From Pseudoroseomonas cervicalis (lineage in GTDB: Bacteria; Pseudomonadota; Alphaproteobacteria; Acetobacterales; Acetobacteraceae): a DNA stretch of 64,000 nucleotides. Shown in pieces: positions 24,877 to 33,763 of the stretch; position 1 is the stretch's first letter, and every line of letters starts with the position of its first letter. Position numbers and translations under genes: made by a program. The notes under the pieces were generated by a model. That model worked only from the letters and a program-made list of their open reading frames with translations. It did not search any database and was not told the origin of the DNA. The stretch covers positions 310,001 to 374,000 of the forward strand of contig NZ_JAUTAJ010000004.1 of assembly GCF_030818485.1 (NCBI RefSeq), in the 5' to 3' direction.

Positions 24877-26252
24877 CAGCCGAGCGCGCTGTCGCGGTGC
24901 TGGCGCGGCACGAAACGGCCCTGGCCGGGGCGGGCCAGCACCGCGCTGCCATCCCACACGCAGGCGCCGCGCAGGAAGGTGGCGGCGACGCGCCCGGTCA
25001 TCTTCCGCCCGTGATAGGGCGACCAGCGCGCATCCGGCCGGTCCTGGATGGTGGATTCGTCGAACAGATACTCGCCCTCCTCCATCACCAGGAAATCGGC
25101 GTCGGAGCCGAGGCGGATGGCGCCCTTCTTCGGGAACAGCCCGTGATAGCGCGCGGTGTTCTCGGCGCAGTACTTTGCCATCAGGGTCAGCGGCAGGCCG
25201 CGCTCGCGCAGCAGGCTGAACATCAGCGGCGCGAAGGATTGCAGCCCGGTCAGCCCGGCGCCGCAGGCGAAGATGTCGTCGCCGAGCTTCTTCTCGCGCT
25301 GCCAGGGCGCGTGGTCGGTCGAGACATAGGCGATCTTGCCGGCGGCGAAGGCCGCCCACATGCGCTCCACCTCCTCCGCCGTGCGGAAGGGCGGGTTGCA
25401 CTTGCCGAAGCCCTTGAGGCGGACCAGGTCCTCCTCGGTCATGCAGAGATACTGGATGCAGGCCTCGCCGCTGGCCTTGGCGCCCATGGCGCGGAAGCTC
25501 TCGGCGATGTCGAAGCCGCGGGCGACCGAGGAATGCGCGATATGCACATGCGCCCCCGTCTCCAGCCCGATCTCGAAGATCTCGAGATCGGCCATGGTCT
25601 CGGCCAAAGGCGGGCGGGTGCGGGCATGCATGATCGGGTCGACGCGCCCCGTCGCCTTGGCCTCGGCGGTCAGCCGCTCGACCAGCTCCTGATCCTCATT
25701 GTGCACCGCGACCATGAGACCGGTTTTGGCGATCTCGGCGAAGGCCGCGACCATGGTCGGGTGGTCGATGCGCGGGAAACGCACCGCGTCATACTCATAG
25801 GTGGAGAGCTTGAAGGCCGAGGCGCCGGCCTCGGCGAGGCCCGCGATCTCGTCGACTCCGCCGCTCTTGCGGATGGTGGCGTAGAGCGCGACATCGACAT
25901 GCGATAGCTGGTGCACCGCCTCCACCTTCTCCTGGAAGATGGCGGCGGAGGTCACGGCGCGCGGCACGTCATAGGGCATGTCGCAGATGGTGGTGACGCC
26001 GCCGGCGGCGGCCGACATGCTGGCGCCCTCAATGCCCGGCCAGCCGATGGCGCTGCCGGTGTGCATGTGACCGTCCACCAGCCCCGGCAGGATATAGCGT
26101 CCGGAGAAATCATCGACCGCGGCGGCGGGCGGCAGCTCGCCCTCGCCGATCGCCGCGATGCTCTCCCCGCGCACCGCGACATAGCCATCCTGCAGGATGC
26201 CGTCGGGCAGCACGAGGTTGCCGCGCAGCACGCGGTCATAGGGAAGCGGCAT
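24876..26252 (-). CDS. Cyclic amidase (dihydroorotase/allantoinase/hydantoinase family)
   Basis: A 458-residue amidohydrolase with the binuclear-metal blocks GLVDGHMHTG (HxH), SAFKLSTYEYD (the Lys expected to be carbamylated), VAVHNED, HVHIAHSS and YVSTDHAPW (Asp). GGVTTICDMPYDVP resembles allantoinases and dihydroorotases more than classic D-hydantoinases. The N-carbamoyl amino acid hydrolase downstream suggests that the ring-opened product is an N-carbamoyl compound. It leads a four-gene coupled run; the racemase gene faces the run from the far side. The exact substrate is not settled by sequence. Confidence 0.87.
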   Translation of the reverse strand: MPLPYDRVLRGNLVLPDGILQDGYVAVRGESIAAIGEGELPPAAAVDDFSGRYILPGLVDGHMHTGSAIGWPGIEGASMSAAAGGVTTICDMPYDVPRAVTSAAIFQEKVEAVHQLSHVDVALYATIRKSGGVDEIAGLAEAGASAFKLSTYEYDAVRFPRIDHPTMVAAFAEIAKTGLMVAVHNEDQELVERLTAEAKATGRVDPIMHARTRPPLAETMADLEIFEIGLETGAHVHIAHSSVARGFDIAESFRAMGAKASGEACIQYLCMTEEDLVRLKGFGKCNPPFRTAEEVERMWAAFAAGKIAYVSTDHAPWQREKKLGDDIFACGAGLTGLQSFAPLMFSLLRERGLPLTLMAKYCAENTARYHGLFPKKGAIRLGSDADFLVMEEGEYLFDESTIQDRPDARWSPYHGRKMTGRVAATFLRGACVWDGSAVLARPGQGRFVPRQHRDSALG

Positions 26253-26356
26253 GGGCAGAGGCTCCGTTCTGGCGAAGGAGGGCGAGACTAGGCCCCGTCT
26301 CCTCCTTTGTCAGCCCAGGGGCCCTGTTCCTTTCCCGGGCGGTGCCGGTTCCAGTC

Positions 26357-27622
26357 TCAGGGAGAGATCACCATGCAGGGCCCGCGCAACGCGCCGCAGG
26401 CCTGGCGCGCGCTGGCGGCGGACAGGCCGGTGACGCGCGCCCGCCAGTAGGTGCGGCCATTGACGCGCACGCGCTCCACCTCGCCCTGGCCGGCGGCGGC
26501 GTGGTGGCCCCGGCTGGCGGCGCGGTTGGCGGCGCTGCGGGCGGTGGCCTGGTCGCCGAAGGCGCCGACCTGGATCGCCCAGGCGCCGCGCTGCGAGCCG
26601 GGCGCGCGGGCGGCGGCGCGGCGCGGCTCGGGCCGCGCCGCAGCCCGCGGCTGCGGCGGCGGCACGGCGCGGGCGCGCGGCAAGGCCGGGGCGATGGCGG
26701 CGGCCTGCGCCGCCCCCACCAGACGCGGGCCGGCGGGCAGCGGCGCGCCGGCGCGCCCGGCCACCATCATGTCGCTGCCGCGCCCGCGCTCCTGGAAGCC
26801 GCGATCGAGCAGCGCCATCACATGGTCGTCGCGCTCGCGGCTGGTGGCGCCGCCGAAGACCACGACGATCAGCCGCACCCCGCCGCGCTCGGCGCTGGAG
26901 GCCAGGTTGAAGCCGCTGGCGCGGATGAAGCCGGTCTTCAGCCCGTCGGCGCCGTCATACTCGTCCAGCACGCGGTTGTGGCCGCGGATGGTCTGGCCGC
27001 GCCAGCTGAAGCTGCGCGCGTTGAAATAGGCATAGTGCTGCGGGAAGTGGCGGATCAGCGCGCGGCTGAGCAGCGCCATGTCGCGCGCCGTCGTCACCTG
27101 GTTGGCATCCGGCAGGCCGGAGGCGTTGCGGAAGCTGGTATCGCGCATGCCGAGCGACTGGGCGCGCCGCGTCATCATGCGGCCGAACTGCACCTCGCTG
27201 CCGCCGATATACTCGGCGACGGCGGCGGCGACGTCATTGGCGGATTTCGTCACCAGCGCCAGGATGGCGTCGCGCGCGCTGATGCTGCTGCCCGGCTTCA
27301 GCCCGAGCTTGGAGGGTTCCTGCCCCGCCGCGTGGCGCGAGACGGGGATGCGGGTCGCCAGCGTCATGCGGCCCTGCTGCATCGCCTCGAACATCATGTA
27401 GAGCGTCATCATCTTGGTCAGCGAGGCCGGGTAGCGCGAGGCGCCGGCATTGACCGAGATCAGCTCCTCGCCGGTCGCCGCATCCATGACGATGGCGGAG
27501 TAGCGCGCGCCGCCGATCTGCGCCGCCGTGGGCTGCGCGCCCATGGCCAGCAGCAGCAGCGCCAGCATGGGCAGCAAGGCGCGCCGCATGGCGCGCGCCG
27601 CGATATGTCCGATCCCCGGCAT
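26357..27622 (-). CDS. D-alanyl-D-alanine carboxypeptidase (S11) with C-terminal SPOR domain
   Basis: A periplasmic penicillin-binding protein that trims terminal D-Ala from peptidoglycan. After a signal peptide (ALLPMLALLLLAMGAQPTAAQ) come the active-site motifs PASLTKMM (SxxK), TKSANDVAA (SxN) and DGLKTGFI (KTG). An Ala/Pro/Arg-rich linker leads to a C-terminal SPOR-like repeat (GAWAIQVGAFGDQATARSAA), which binds denuded glycan at septa. I start at the ATG at 27622, giving 421 residues; the ATG at 27589 just before the signal peptide is an alternative. The next 190 bases upstream hold no gene. Confidence 0.9.
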   Translation of the reverse strand: MPGIGHIAARAMRRALLPMLALLLLAMGAQPTAAQIGGARYSAIVMDAATGEELISVNAGASRYPASLTKMMTLYMMFEAMQQGRMTLATRIPVSRHAAGQEPSKLGLKPGSSISARDAILALVTKSANDVAAAVAEYIGGSEVQFGRMMTRRAQSLGMRDTSFRNASGLPDANQVTTARDMALLSRALIRHFPQHYAYFNARSFSWRGQTIRGHNRVLDEYDGADGLKTGFIRASGFNLASSAERGGVRLIVVVFGGATSRERDDHVMALLDRGFQERGRGSDMMVAGRAGAPLPAGPRLVGAAQAAAIAPALPRARAVPPPQPRAAARPEPRRAAARAPGSQRGAWAIQVGAFGDQATARSAANRAASRGHHAAAGQGEVERVRVNGRTYWRARVTGLSAASARQACGALRGPCMVISP

Positions 27623-27814
27623 GGCGTCCCCCTCGTGCCGCGCGCCGCCCGGCGGGCGCGCGGCCTCACACTCCCCAACACAGGGCCCGGCCGGCATCCC
27701 GCCGCCGAAGCGGCGACGGGTTCCCCAGCGCGGCGGGGCCGGCTGCAACATGCCGACATCCAGCGTGAGAAGAAAGCGCTTATGCTCTGATTGGCCAAGA
27801 AAATTACGGCCAGT

Positions 27815-28744
27815 TCAGCTTGACGGAAGCGTGGCGGCGGGTGGGAAGACACGCTGCGCGACGCTGAGCGCCGCCGCCGCCGCCTCGCTCGGCCGCTCCT
27901 CATTCCAGGCCAGCGCCACGGCGACGGCCTGCACCGGCGCGCCGCCCGGCCCCTGCACGGCGCGGAAGACCACGCCCGGCGGATGGATGCGCGCCATGCC
28001 CGAGGAGACGAGCGCGATGCCGAGGCCCGAAGCCACGAAGCCCAGCTGCGCCATCGCCGAGCCCACCTCGCGCACGCCGCGCGGCTCGAATCCGGCGGCG
28101 CGGCAGGCGGCGACCAGCCCGTCGAAATAGGCCGGGCTGATCGAGCGCGGCAGGGTCAGCAGCGGCGCGCCGGCCAGCGCCGAGAGCGGCAGCGCGCCGG
28201 GCTGCTGCAGCAGCGCATGCCCCTCCGGCAGCGCCGCCACCAGGTGATCCTCGCCGAGCGGGCGCACCCGCAGCGGCGGCCGGTCGCGATCGAGGCGCAA
28301 CAGGGCGAGGTCGACCTCGCCGCGGCGCAGCGCCTCCTGCGCGTCGACACTGTCCATCTCGCGCACCGCGATGGCGGAATCCGGCAGCGCCTCGCGCAGC
28401 GCGCGGACCAGGGGCGGCAGGTGGTCGAACAGGCCGGAGGTGACGCAGGCGATCGCCACCGGCGCGCCGCGCCCCTCGCGCAGCGCGCGCGCCAGCGCCT
28501 CCAGCGTGCCCGCATCGCGCGCCAGGCGGCGGGCCAGCGGCAGCAGCGCCTCGCCCTCGCGCGTCGGCCGGGCGCCCTTGCGCGTGCGCTCCAGCAGCCG
28601 CACGCCCAGCTCCGCCTCCAGCGCCTGGATCTGCGCGGTCAGCGGCGGCTGCGACAGGCCGAGCCGCGCGGCGGCGCGGCCGAAATGACCTTCCTCGGCG
28701 ACGGCGAGGAAATGCCCGAGGCGGCGGAGGAGTCGGAAATCCAT
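27815..28744 (-). CDS. LysR-family regulator divergent from the methylcitrate-type operon
   Basis: A 309-residue LysR regulator: winged helix at the N-terminus (FLAVAEEGHFGRAAARLGLSQPPLTAQIQALEAELG) and a periplasmic-binding-like effector domain. It is divergent from prpD with 105 bases between starts, so it probably controls that operon and itself. Classic prp operons are more often run by PrpR or GntR-type regulators, so the inducer is not evident. No motif identifies the ligand. Confidence 0.88.
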   Translation of the reverse strand: MDFRLLRRLGHFLAVAEEGHFGRAAARLGLSQPPLTAQIQALEAELGVRLLERTRKGARPTREGEALLPLARRLARDAGTLEALARALREGRGAPVAIACVTSGLFDHLPPLVRALREALPDSAIAVREMDSVDAQEALRRGEVDLALLRLDRDRPPLRVRPLGEDHLVAALPEGHALLQQPGALPLSALAGAPLLTLPRSISPAYFDGLVAACRAAGFEPRGVREVGSAMAQLGFVASGLGIALVSSGMARIHPPGVVFRAVQGPGGAPVQAVAVALAWNEERPSEAAAAALSVAQRVFPPAATLPSS

Positions 28745-28849
28745 CGCGATACGGAAAAGCTATCGTGCCGCCCCGTCAATCGGAATGGACGATGGCGCGG
28801 GGGCGGCGCACAACAGCCGCGGTTTTCGGCAAACGGGAGAACGCCAGAG

Positions 28850-30374
28850 ATGAAACTGCATCCGGTGAAGGTCCATCCCTCCAAGGCGCTGCTGCCGCGC
28901 GAGGAGCAGCTGGCCTGGAAGATCGCCGGCGTCGCCGCCGACAAGGTCGCGGTGCAGAAGCCGGTGGCGGAGATGATCATCAACCGCATCATCGACAATG
29001 CGGCGCGTGGCGATCGCGGCGATCAACCGCTCCGCCCCCACCTCGGCGCGCAGCATGGCGATGGGCCATCCGCGCCGCGGCGGCGCCACCATCTTCGGCC
29101 TGCCCGGCAGCAAGGGCTTCTCGCCGGAATGGGCGGCCTGGGCGAATGGCACGGCGGTGCGCGAGCTCGACATGCACGACACCTTCCTCGCCGCCGACTA
29201 TTCGCATCCCGGCGACAACATCCCGCCCATCCTGGCGGTGGCGCAGACCATGGAGCGCTCGGGGCGCGACCTGATCCGCGGCCTGGCCACCGGCTACGAG
29301 ATCCAGGTCGATCTGGTGCGCGCCATCTGCCTGCATGAGCACAAGGTGGACCATATCGCCCATCTCGGGCCCTCGGCGGCGGCGGGGATCGGCACGCTGC
29401 TCGGGCTGAAGCAGGAGGTGATCTACCAGGCGGTGCAGCAGGCGCTGCACACCACCATCACCTTCCGCCAGAGCCGCAAGGGCGAGATCTCCTCCTGGAA
29501 GGCCTTCGCCCCCGCCCATGCCGGCAAGCTGGCGGTCGAGGCGGTGGACCGCGCCATGCGCGGCGAGGGCGCGCCGAGCCCGATCTATGAGGGCGAGGAT
29601 TCGGTCATCGCCTGGGTGCTCTCGGGGCGCAGCAACCGCTCGGACGTCTACGGCCCCACCTATTACAATGTGCCGCTGCCGGAGAAGGGCGAGGCCAAGC
29701 GCGCCATCCTCGACACCTATACCAAGGAGCATTCGGCCGAGTACCAGTCCCAGGCGCTGATCGACCTGGCCTTCCGCATGCGGGAGAAGATCGCCGACCA
29801 GGAGGCGATCGAGAAGATCATCCTGCACACCTCCCACCACACCCACTACGTCATCGGCACCGGGGCGAACGACCCGCAGAAGATGGACCCGAAGGCCAGC
29901 CGCGAGACGCTGGACCATTCCATCATGTACATCTTCGCCGTCGCCCTGCAGGACGGGTCCTGGCACCATGTCGACAGCTACGCGCCGAAGCGCGCCGGCC
30001 GGGCCGACACGGTGCGCCTCTGGCACAAGATCGAGACGCGCGAGGATCCGGAATGGACCCGCCGCTACCACTCGACCGACCCGGATGAGAAGGCGTTTGG
30101 CGCGCGGGTGGAGATCCTGTTCAAGGACGGCACCAGCCTGGTGGACGAGATGGCGGTGGCCAATGCCCATCCGCTGGGGGCGAAGCCCTTCGGCCGCGAG
30201 GACTATATCCGCAAGTTCCGCATCCTGACCGAGGGCATCCTGGCGCCGCGCGAGGTGGAGCGCTTCCTCGAGGTGGTGCAGGACCTGCCGCGGCTGCAGG
30301 CGGGCGAGCTGCACCTGCTGAACCCGGCCCTGCCGCGCGGCACGCTGGCCGAGGGCAAGCCGGGCATCTTCTGA
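28850..30374 (+). pseudogene. prpD: MmgE/PrpD-family 2-methylcitrate dehydratase, interrupted by a +1 frameshift
   Basis: The ATG at 28850 opens a frame coding for 52 residues of a typical PrpD N-terminus (ending INRIIDNAA). The match then continues one base later as [31 protein letters not shown] and runs to the stop at 30374. An extra C in the GCGGCGCGTGG stretch near 29006 explains the shift. Without it the product would be about 507 residues, and the later blocks ([30 protein letters not shown]) are intact. PrpD dehydrates 2-methylcitrate in propionate breakdown. It could be a sequencing error, a recent mutation, or restart at the internal ATG at 28998. The final TGA overlaps the next ATG. 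Confidence 0.82.
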
Positions 30375-30892
30375 TGCGCGGCGGCGCGCCGCTCTGGCTG
30401 CGCGCCGGGCGGGCGGAGGATGCGCCGGCGCTGGCCGCCATCCATCGCCGCGCCCGGCAGGCGGCCCTGCCCGGGCTGCGCGAGGCGCATGCGCCGGAGG
30501 ATGTGGCGCGCTGGATCGCCACCACCCTGATGCGCGAGCACCGGGTGGTGGTGGCCGGGCAGGGCGGCACCCTGCTCGGCTATATCGGCTTCGGCCACGA
30601 TGCGCGGCACGGGCCGATGGTGCTGCATCTCTACCTGGCGCCGGAGCGGCGGGGGATGGGCATCGGGCGCCGCCTGCTGGCGGCGGCCGCGGCCGAACTC
30701 GGCCCGGCCCTCAGCCTCGTCTGCATCGCCCGCAACGCGGCGGCGTTGCGCTTCTACGCGCGGCAGGGTTTCCGCGTCATCGCCCGCGGCGACGGGCGCG
30801 ACAGCGAGGAGGGCGAGCCCGAGCTGCTGCTGCACCGCGCGGCACCCCCCGGCGCCGCGCCCGACCACGAAACAGAACAGGGAAGACACTCC
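30374..30892 (+). CDS. GNAT acetyltransferase domain reading in frame into prpC
   Basis: The segment codes for about 155 residues of a GNAT domain: WLRAGRAEDAPALAAIHRRA at the start, LHLYLAPERRGMGIGRRLLAAAAAEL (acetyl-CoA loop) and LRFYARQGFRVIARG near the end. No stop codon follows; the frame continues through a 15-20 residue linker into the methylcitrate synthase, whose first Met would be residue 174. The ATG overlaps the prpD stop as TGATG. Either a true GNAT-synthase fusion is made, or the GNAT gene lost its stop and prpC also starts on its own. The end given here is only the domain boundary. Confidence 0.6.
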
Positions 30893-32026
30893 ATGAGCGA
30901 AACCGAGCCCGACATCCGCAAGGGCCTGGTCGGCGTCGTTGCCGATGTCTCCGCCGTGTCCAAGGTGATGCCGGAGACCAACAGCCTGACCTATCGCGGC
31001 TATGCCGTGCAGGACCTGGCCGAGCAGTGCAGCTTCGAGGAGGTCGCCTATCTGCTGTGGAATGGCGAGCTGCCGGATGCCGCGCAGCTCGCCGCCTTCC
31101 GCGCCGAGGAGGCGGCCAACCGCGCCATCAGCCCGGCGCTGCACCAGGTGATCCAGGCCTTCCCGCATGACGCCCACCCGATGGACGCGATCCGCACCGC
31201 GGTCAGCTTCCTCGGCATGGAGGATCCGGAGAGCGCCGACACCACCGAGCCCGCCACGCGCCGCAAGGCGATGCGGCTGCTGGCGAAGATCCCGACCGCC
31301 ATCGCCGCGGCGCATCGCGCCGCCAAGGGCCAGGCGCCGGTCGAGCCCGACCCGAAGCTGGGCTTCGCCGAGAATTTCTTCCACCTGGTGTTCGGCCGCG
31401 TGCCGCAGCCCGAGGTGGTGAAGGCCTTCGACGTCTCGCTGATCCTCTATGCCGAGCACGGCTTCAACGCCTCGACCTTCACCGCCCGCACCGTCACCAG
31501 CACGGGGGCCGACCTGCATGGCGCCATCACCGCCGGCATCGCCGCGCTGAAGGGGCCGCTGCATGGCGGCGCCAATGAGGCGGTGATGCACATGCTGGCC
31601 GAGATCGGCGAGCCGTCGAAGGCGCTGGCCTGGCTGGAGGGCAAGTTCGACCACAAGGCGCTGGTGATGGGCTTCGGCCACCGCGTCTACAAGAATGGCG
31701 ACAGCCGCGTGCCCACCATGACGAAATACGCCGAGAAGATGGCCGAGGTGGTGGGCGACCGCCGCTGGATGGAGATGAGCCGCGTGCTGGCCGGCGCCAT
31801 GCTGGAGCGGAAGAACATCCATCCGAACCTCGATTTCCCGGCCGGCCCCGCCTACCACCTGATGGGCTTCGACATCCCGCTCTTCACGCCGATCTTCGTC
31901 GCCAGCCGCATCACCGGCTGGGCGGCGCATGTCATCGAGCAGGCGGCGGACAACCGGCTCATCCGTCCGCTGTCGCACTACACCGGGGTGGCGCAGCGCG
32001 GCGTGCCGCCGATCGGCCAGCGCTGA
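30893..32026 (+). CDS. prpC: 2-methylcitrate synthase / citrate synthase
   Basis: The 377 residues counted from the ATG at 30893 are a type I citrate synthase-fold enzyme of PrpC length. Conserved blocks are LTYRGYAVQDLAEQCSFEEVAYLLW, GPLHGGANEAV (His), MGFGHRVYKNGDSR (His) and NLDFPAGPAY (Asp), the usual catalytic triad. PrpC condenses propionyl-CoA with oxaloacetate; adjacent prpD supports that over a TCA-cycle role. A purine-rich ribosome site (ACAGGGAAG) precedes the ATG, although the frame is also open upstream through the GNAT domain. A strong terminator follows. prpB is not in the window. Confidence 0.9.
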   Translation: MSETEPDIRKGLVGVVADVSAVSKVMPETNSLTYRGYAVQDLAEQCSFEEVAYLLWNGELPDAAQLAAFRAEEAANRAISPALHQVIQAFPHDAHPMDAIRTAVSFLGMEDPESADTTEPATRRKAMRLLAKIPTAIAAAHRAAKGQAPVEPDPKLGFAENFFHLVFGRVPQPEVVKAFDVSLILYAEHGFNASTFTARTVTSTGADLHGAITAGIAALKGPLHGGANEAVMHMLAEIGEPSKALAWLEGKFDHKALVMGFGHRVYKNGDSRVPTMTKYAEKMAEVVGDRRWMEMSRVLAGAMLERKNIHPNLDFPAGPAYHLMGFDIPLFTPIFVASRITGWAAHVIEQAADNRLIRPLSHYTGVAQRGVPPIGQR

Positions 32027-32047
32027 GCGCTCCGCTTCAGACTCTCG

Positions 32048-32080
32048 AAAGGCGGCCTGGGCAACCAGCGCCGCCTTTTT
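32048..32080 (+). terminator. Rho-independent terminator of the prp operon
   Basis: AAAGGCGGC and GCCGCCTTT form a 9-bp stem with a 13-base loop, followed by a run of five T, 22 bases after the prpC stop. Confidence 0.85.
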
Positions 32081-32134
32081 GCTGTTTGCGCGCGGGAATG
32101 CGCGGCGTTTTGCAACGGCGGCACGCGGATTTCG

Positions 32135-32163
32135 TTGACAAGCAGATTGCGCGTGAAGATAGC
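32135..32163 (+). promoter_or_regulatory. Possible sigma-70 promoter in the gap before the histone-like gene
   Basis: TTGACA at 32135-32140 is a perfect -35 hexamer, and GATAGC at 32158-32163 is a weak -10 at 17-base spacing. The region 32081-32470 is less GC-rich than its surroundings. It could give a leader of about 300 bases, in which I see no convincing gene or known riboswitch. Confidence 0.35.
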
Positions 32164-32473
32164 GTGTTCCTCGCGCGCATCGGTTGAGCGCGATTCGCGG
32201 AACAGCCTGTCAAGGCGGGTTCGCGCATCGGAAGCGGTAGGGTGCGTCGCGGTTCGGAAGGACGGTCAAAGGAAGCATGGGCGGGCAGGCGGCAGGCGAC
32301 GCAGCGCTCCCATCCCGGAGGACACGGCTTCCGCATCGCTGTTTTCATGAGTCGAACAGCATCATGGGACGAGAGGGGAGTTCGGAAGCAGCCGCTCCCC
32401 GCCGCGCATATCCGCCAGCCTGCATCGCGCGGAGCCGGCACGGCATCCATCTACGGGTAAGGAGATCCAGCAC

Positions 32474-33601
32474 GTGAGCGACAGCAACGAGACCAGCCCG
32501 CCCCGGGCCCGCGCCATGGCGATGAGCAGCAGCACGCGCCGTGGCGGCGCGACGCGCAAGGCCAGCACGGCGGGCCGCAAGCCGGCCGCGACGAAGAGCG
32601 CGACCAAGGCCGCGGCGCCGAAGAAGGCCACCACGGCGAAGAAGCCGGCGGGCGCGAAGAAGGCGACCACCGCCAAACCCGCCGCGCCGAAGAAGGCCGC
32701 GTCGACCAAGACGGCTGCCGCCCGCAAGCCGGCCAGCACGCGCACCGCCAAGGCCGCCGCGCCGAAGAAGGCCGCGTCGACCAAGACGGCCGCCGCCCGC
32801 AAGCCGGCCAGCACGCGCACCACCAAGGCCGCCGCGCCGAAGAAGGCCGCGCCGACCAAGACGGCTGCCGCCCGCAAGCCGGCCAGCACGCGCACGGCCA
32901 AGGCCACCGCGCCGAAGAAGGCCGCGTCGACCAAGACGGCTGCCGCCCGCAAGCCGGCCAGCACGCGCACGGCCAAGGCGGCCGCGCCGAAGAAGGCCGC
33001 GTCGACGAAGACGGCTGCCGCCCGCAAGCCGGCCAGCACGCGCAGCGCCAAGGCCGCCGCGCCGAAGAAGGCCGCGTCGACGAAGACCGCCGCCCGCAAG
33101 CCGGCCAGCACGCGCACCACCAAGGCCGCCGCGCCGAAGAAGGCCGCGTCGACCAAGACGGCTGCCGCCCGCAAGCCGGCCAGCACGCGCACCGCCAAGG
33201 CCGCCGCGCCGAAGAAGGCCGCGTCGACGAAGACGGCTGCCGCCCGCAAGCCGGCCAGCACGCGTACGGCCAAGGCGGCCGCGCCGAAGAAGGCCGCCAC
33301 GGCCAAGGCGACCACCGCCCGCAAGCCGGCGGCCGCCAAGACCGCCGCGCCGAAGAAGGCCGCGGCGCCGCGCAAGCCCGCCACGCGCCGCGCCAAGCCC
33401 GCCGCTGAGGCGGTGGTCGAGACGCCGGTGGCGCCGGCCGCCGAGGCCGCGCCGAAGCCTGCGCGCAAGCGCAGCGCGTCGCCGCGCCGCAAGCCCGCCG
33501 CCGCCCCGGTGCTGCCGCCGGTGGAGGCCGAGGAGGTGGAGGCCGAAGCCGTGCCCGCCGCGCCCTCGCCCGAGGCGCCGCTGGACAGCGCGGCCGACTG
33601 A
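32474..33601 (+). CDS. Histone H1-like Lys/Ala/Pro-rich repeat protein
   Basis: A 375-residue, highly basic, low-complexity protein. A Ser/Arg-rich start is followed by 25-residue repeats of the type KAAAPKKAASTKTAAARKP-ASTRTA. Eight near-identical copies cover residues 68-266, then decayed copies, then an acidic Glu/Pro/Ala tail (about 340-375). Such AlgP/HctB-like proteins bind DNA through Lys/Ala/Pro repeats and may compact or regulate the chromosome. The start is GTG at 32474, after AAGGAGAT 7 bases upstream. One copy lacks a single Ala, so copy-number and indel changes stay in frame. A terminator follows. Confidence 0.85.
   Translation: MSDSNETSPPRARAMAMSSSTRRGGATRKASTAGRKPAATKSATKAAAPKKATTAKKPAGAKKATTAKPAAPKKAASTKTAAARKPASTRTAKAAAPKKAASTKTAAARKPASTRTTKAAAPKKAAPTKTAAARKPASTRTAKATAPKKAASTKTAAARKPASTRTAKAAAPKKAASTKTAAARKPASTRSAKAAAPKKAASTKTAARKPASTRTTKAAAPKKAASTKTAAARKPASTRTAKAAAPKKAASTKTAAARKPASTRTAKAAAPKKAATAKATTARKPAAAKTAAPKKAAAPRKPATRRAKPAAEAVVETPVAPAAEAAPKPARKRSASPRRKPAAAPVLPPVEAEEVEAEAVPAAPSPEAPLDSAAD
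32675..33271 (+). repeat. Eight 75-bp in-frame coding repeats
   Basis: Each unit codes for 25 residues, and neighbouring units differ by only a few bases, mostly GTCGACCAAG versus GTCGACGAAG and GCTGCC versus GCCGCC. The sixth unit is 72 bp. High DNA identity, not just protein identity, suggests recent duplication or gene conversion. Confidence 0.85.
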
Positions 33602-33626
33602 GCCGGGCGCCGGACGCCCTGAAGAT

Positions 33627-33658
33627 GGCGCCATCCCGCGAGGGGTGGCGCCTTTTTT
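33627..33658 (+). terminator. Rho-independent terminator of the histone-like gene
   Basis: GGCGCCA and TGGCGCC form a perfect 7-bp stem with a 12-base loop, followed by six T, 25 bases after the stop. Confidence 0.85.
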
Positions 33659-33763
33659 CATGGCCGCGCGGCCAGAGAAGCGTCGCCGGTTTTTGTCCCC
33701 CGCCACCTTTGCCGCGCCGCCGCGCTGGCCTAGCTTCGCGGCGCGACGTCCGGGGGAAACACC

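Noticed and set aside
32135..32350. A 71-residue frame in the leader of the histone-like gene
   Set aside because: It starts at the TTG of the candidate -35 box, has no ribosome site and gives an Arg/Ser-rich peptide without recognisable features.
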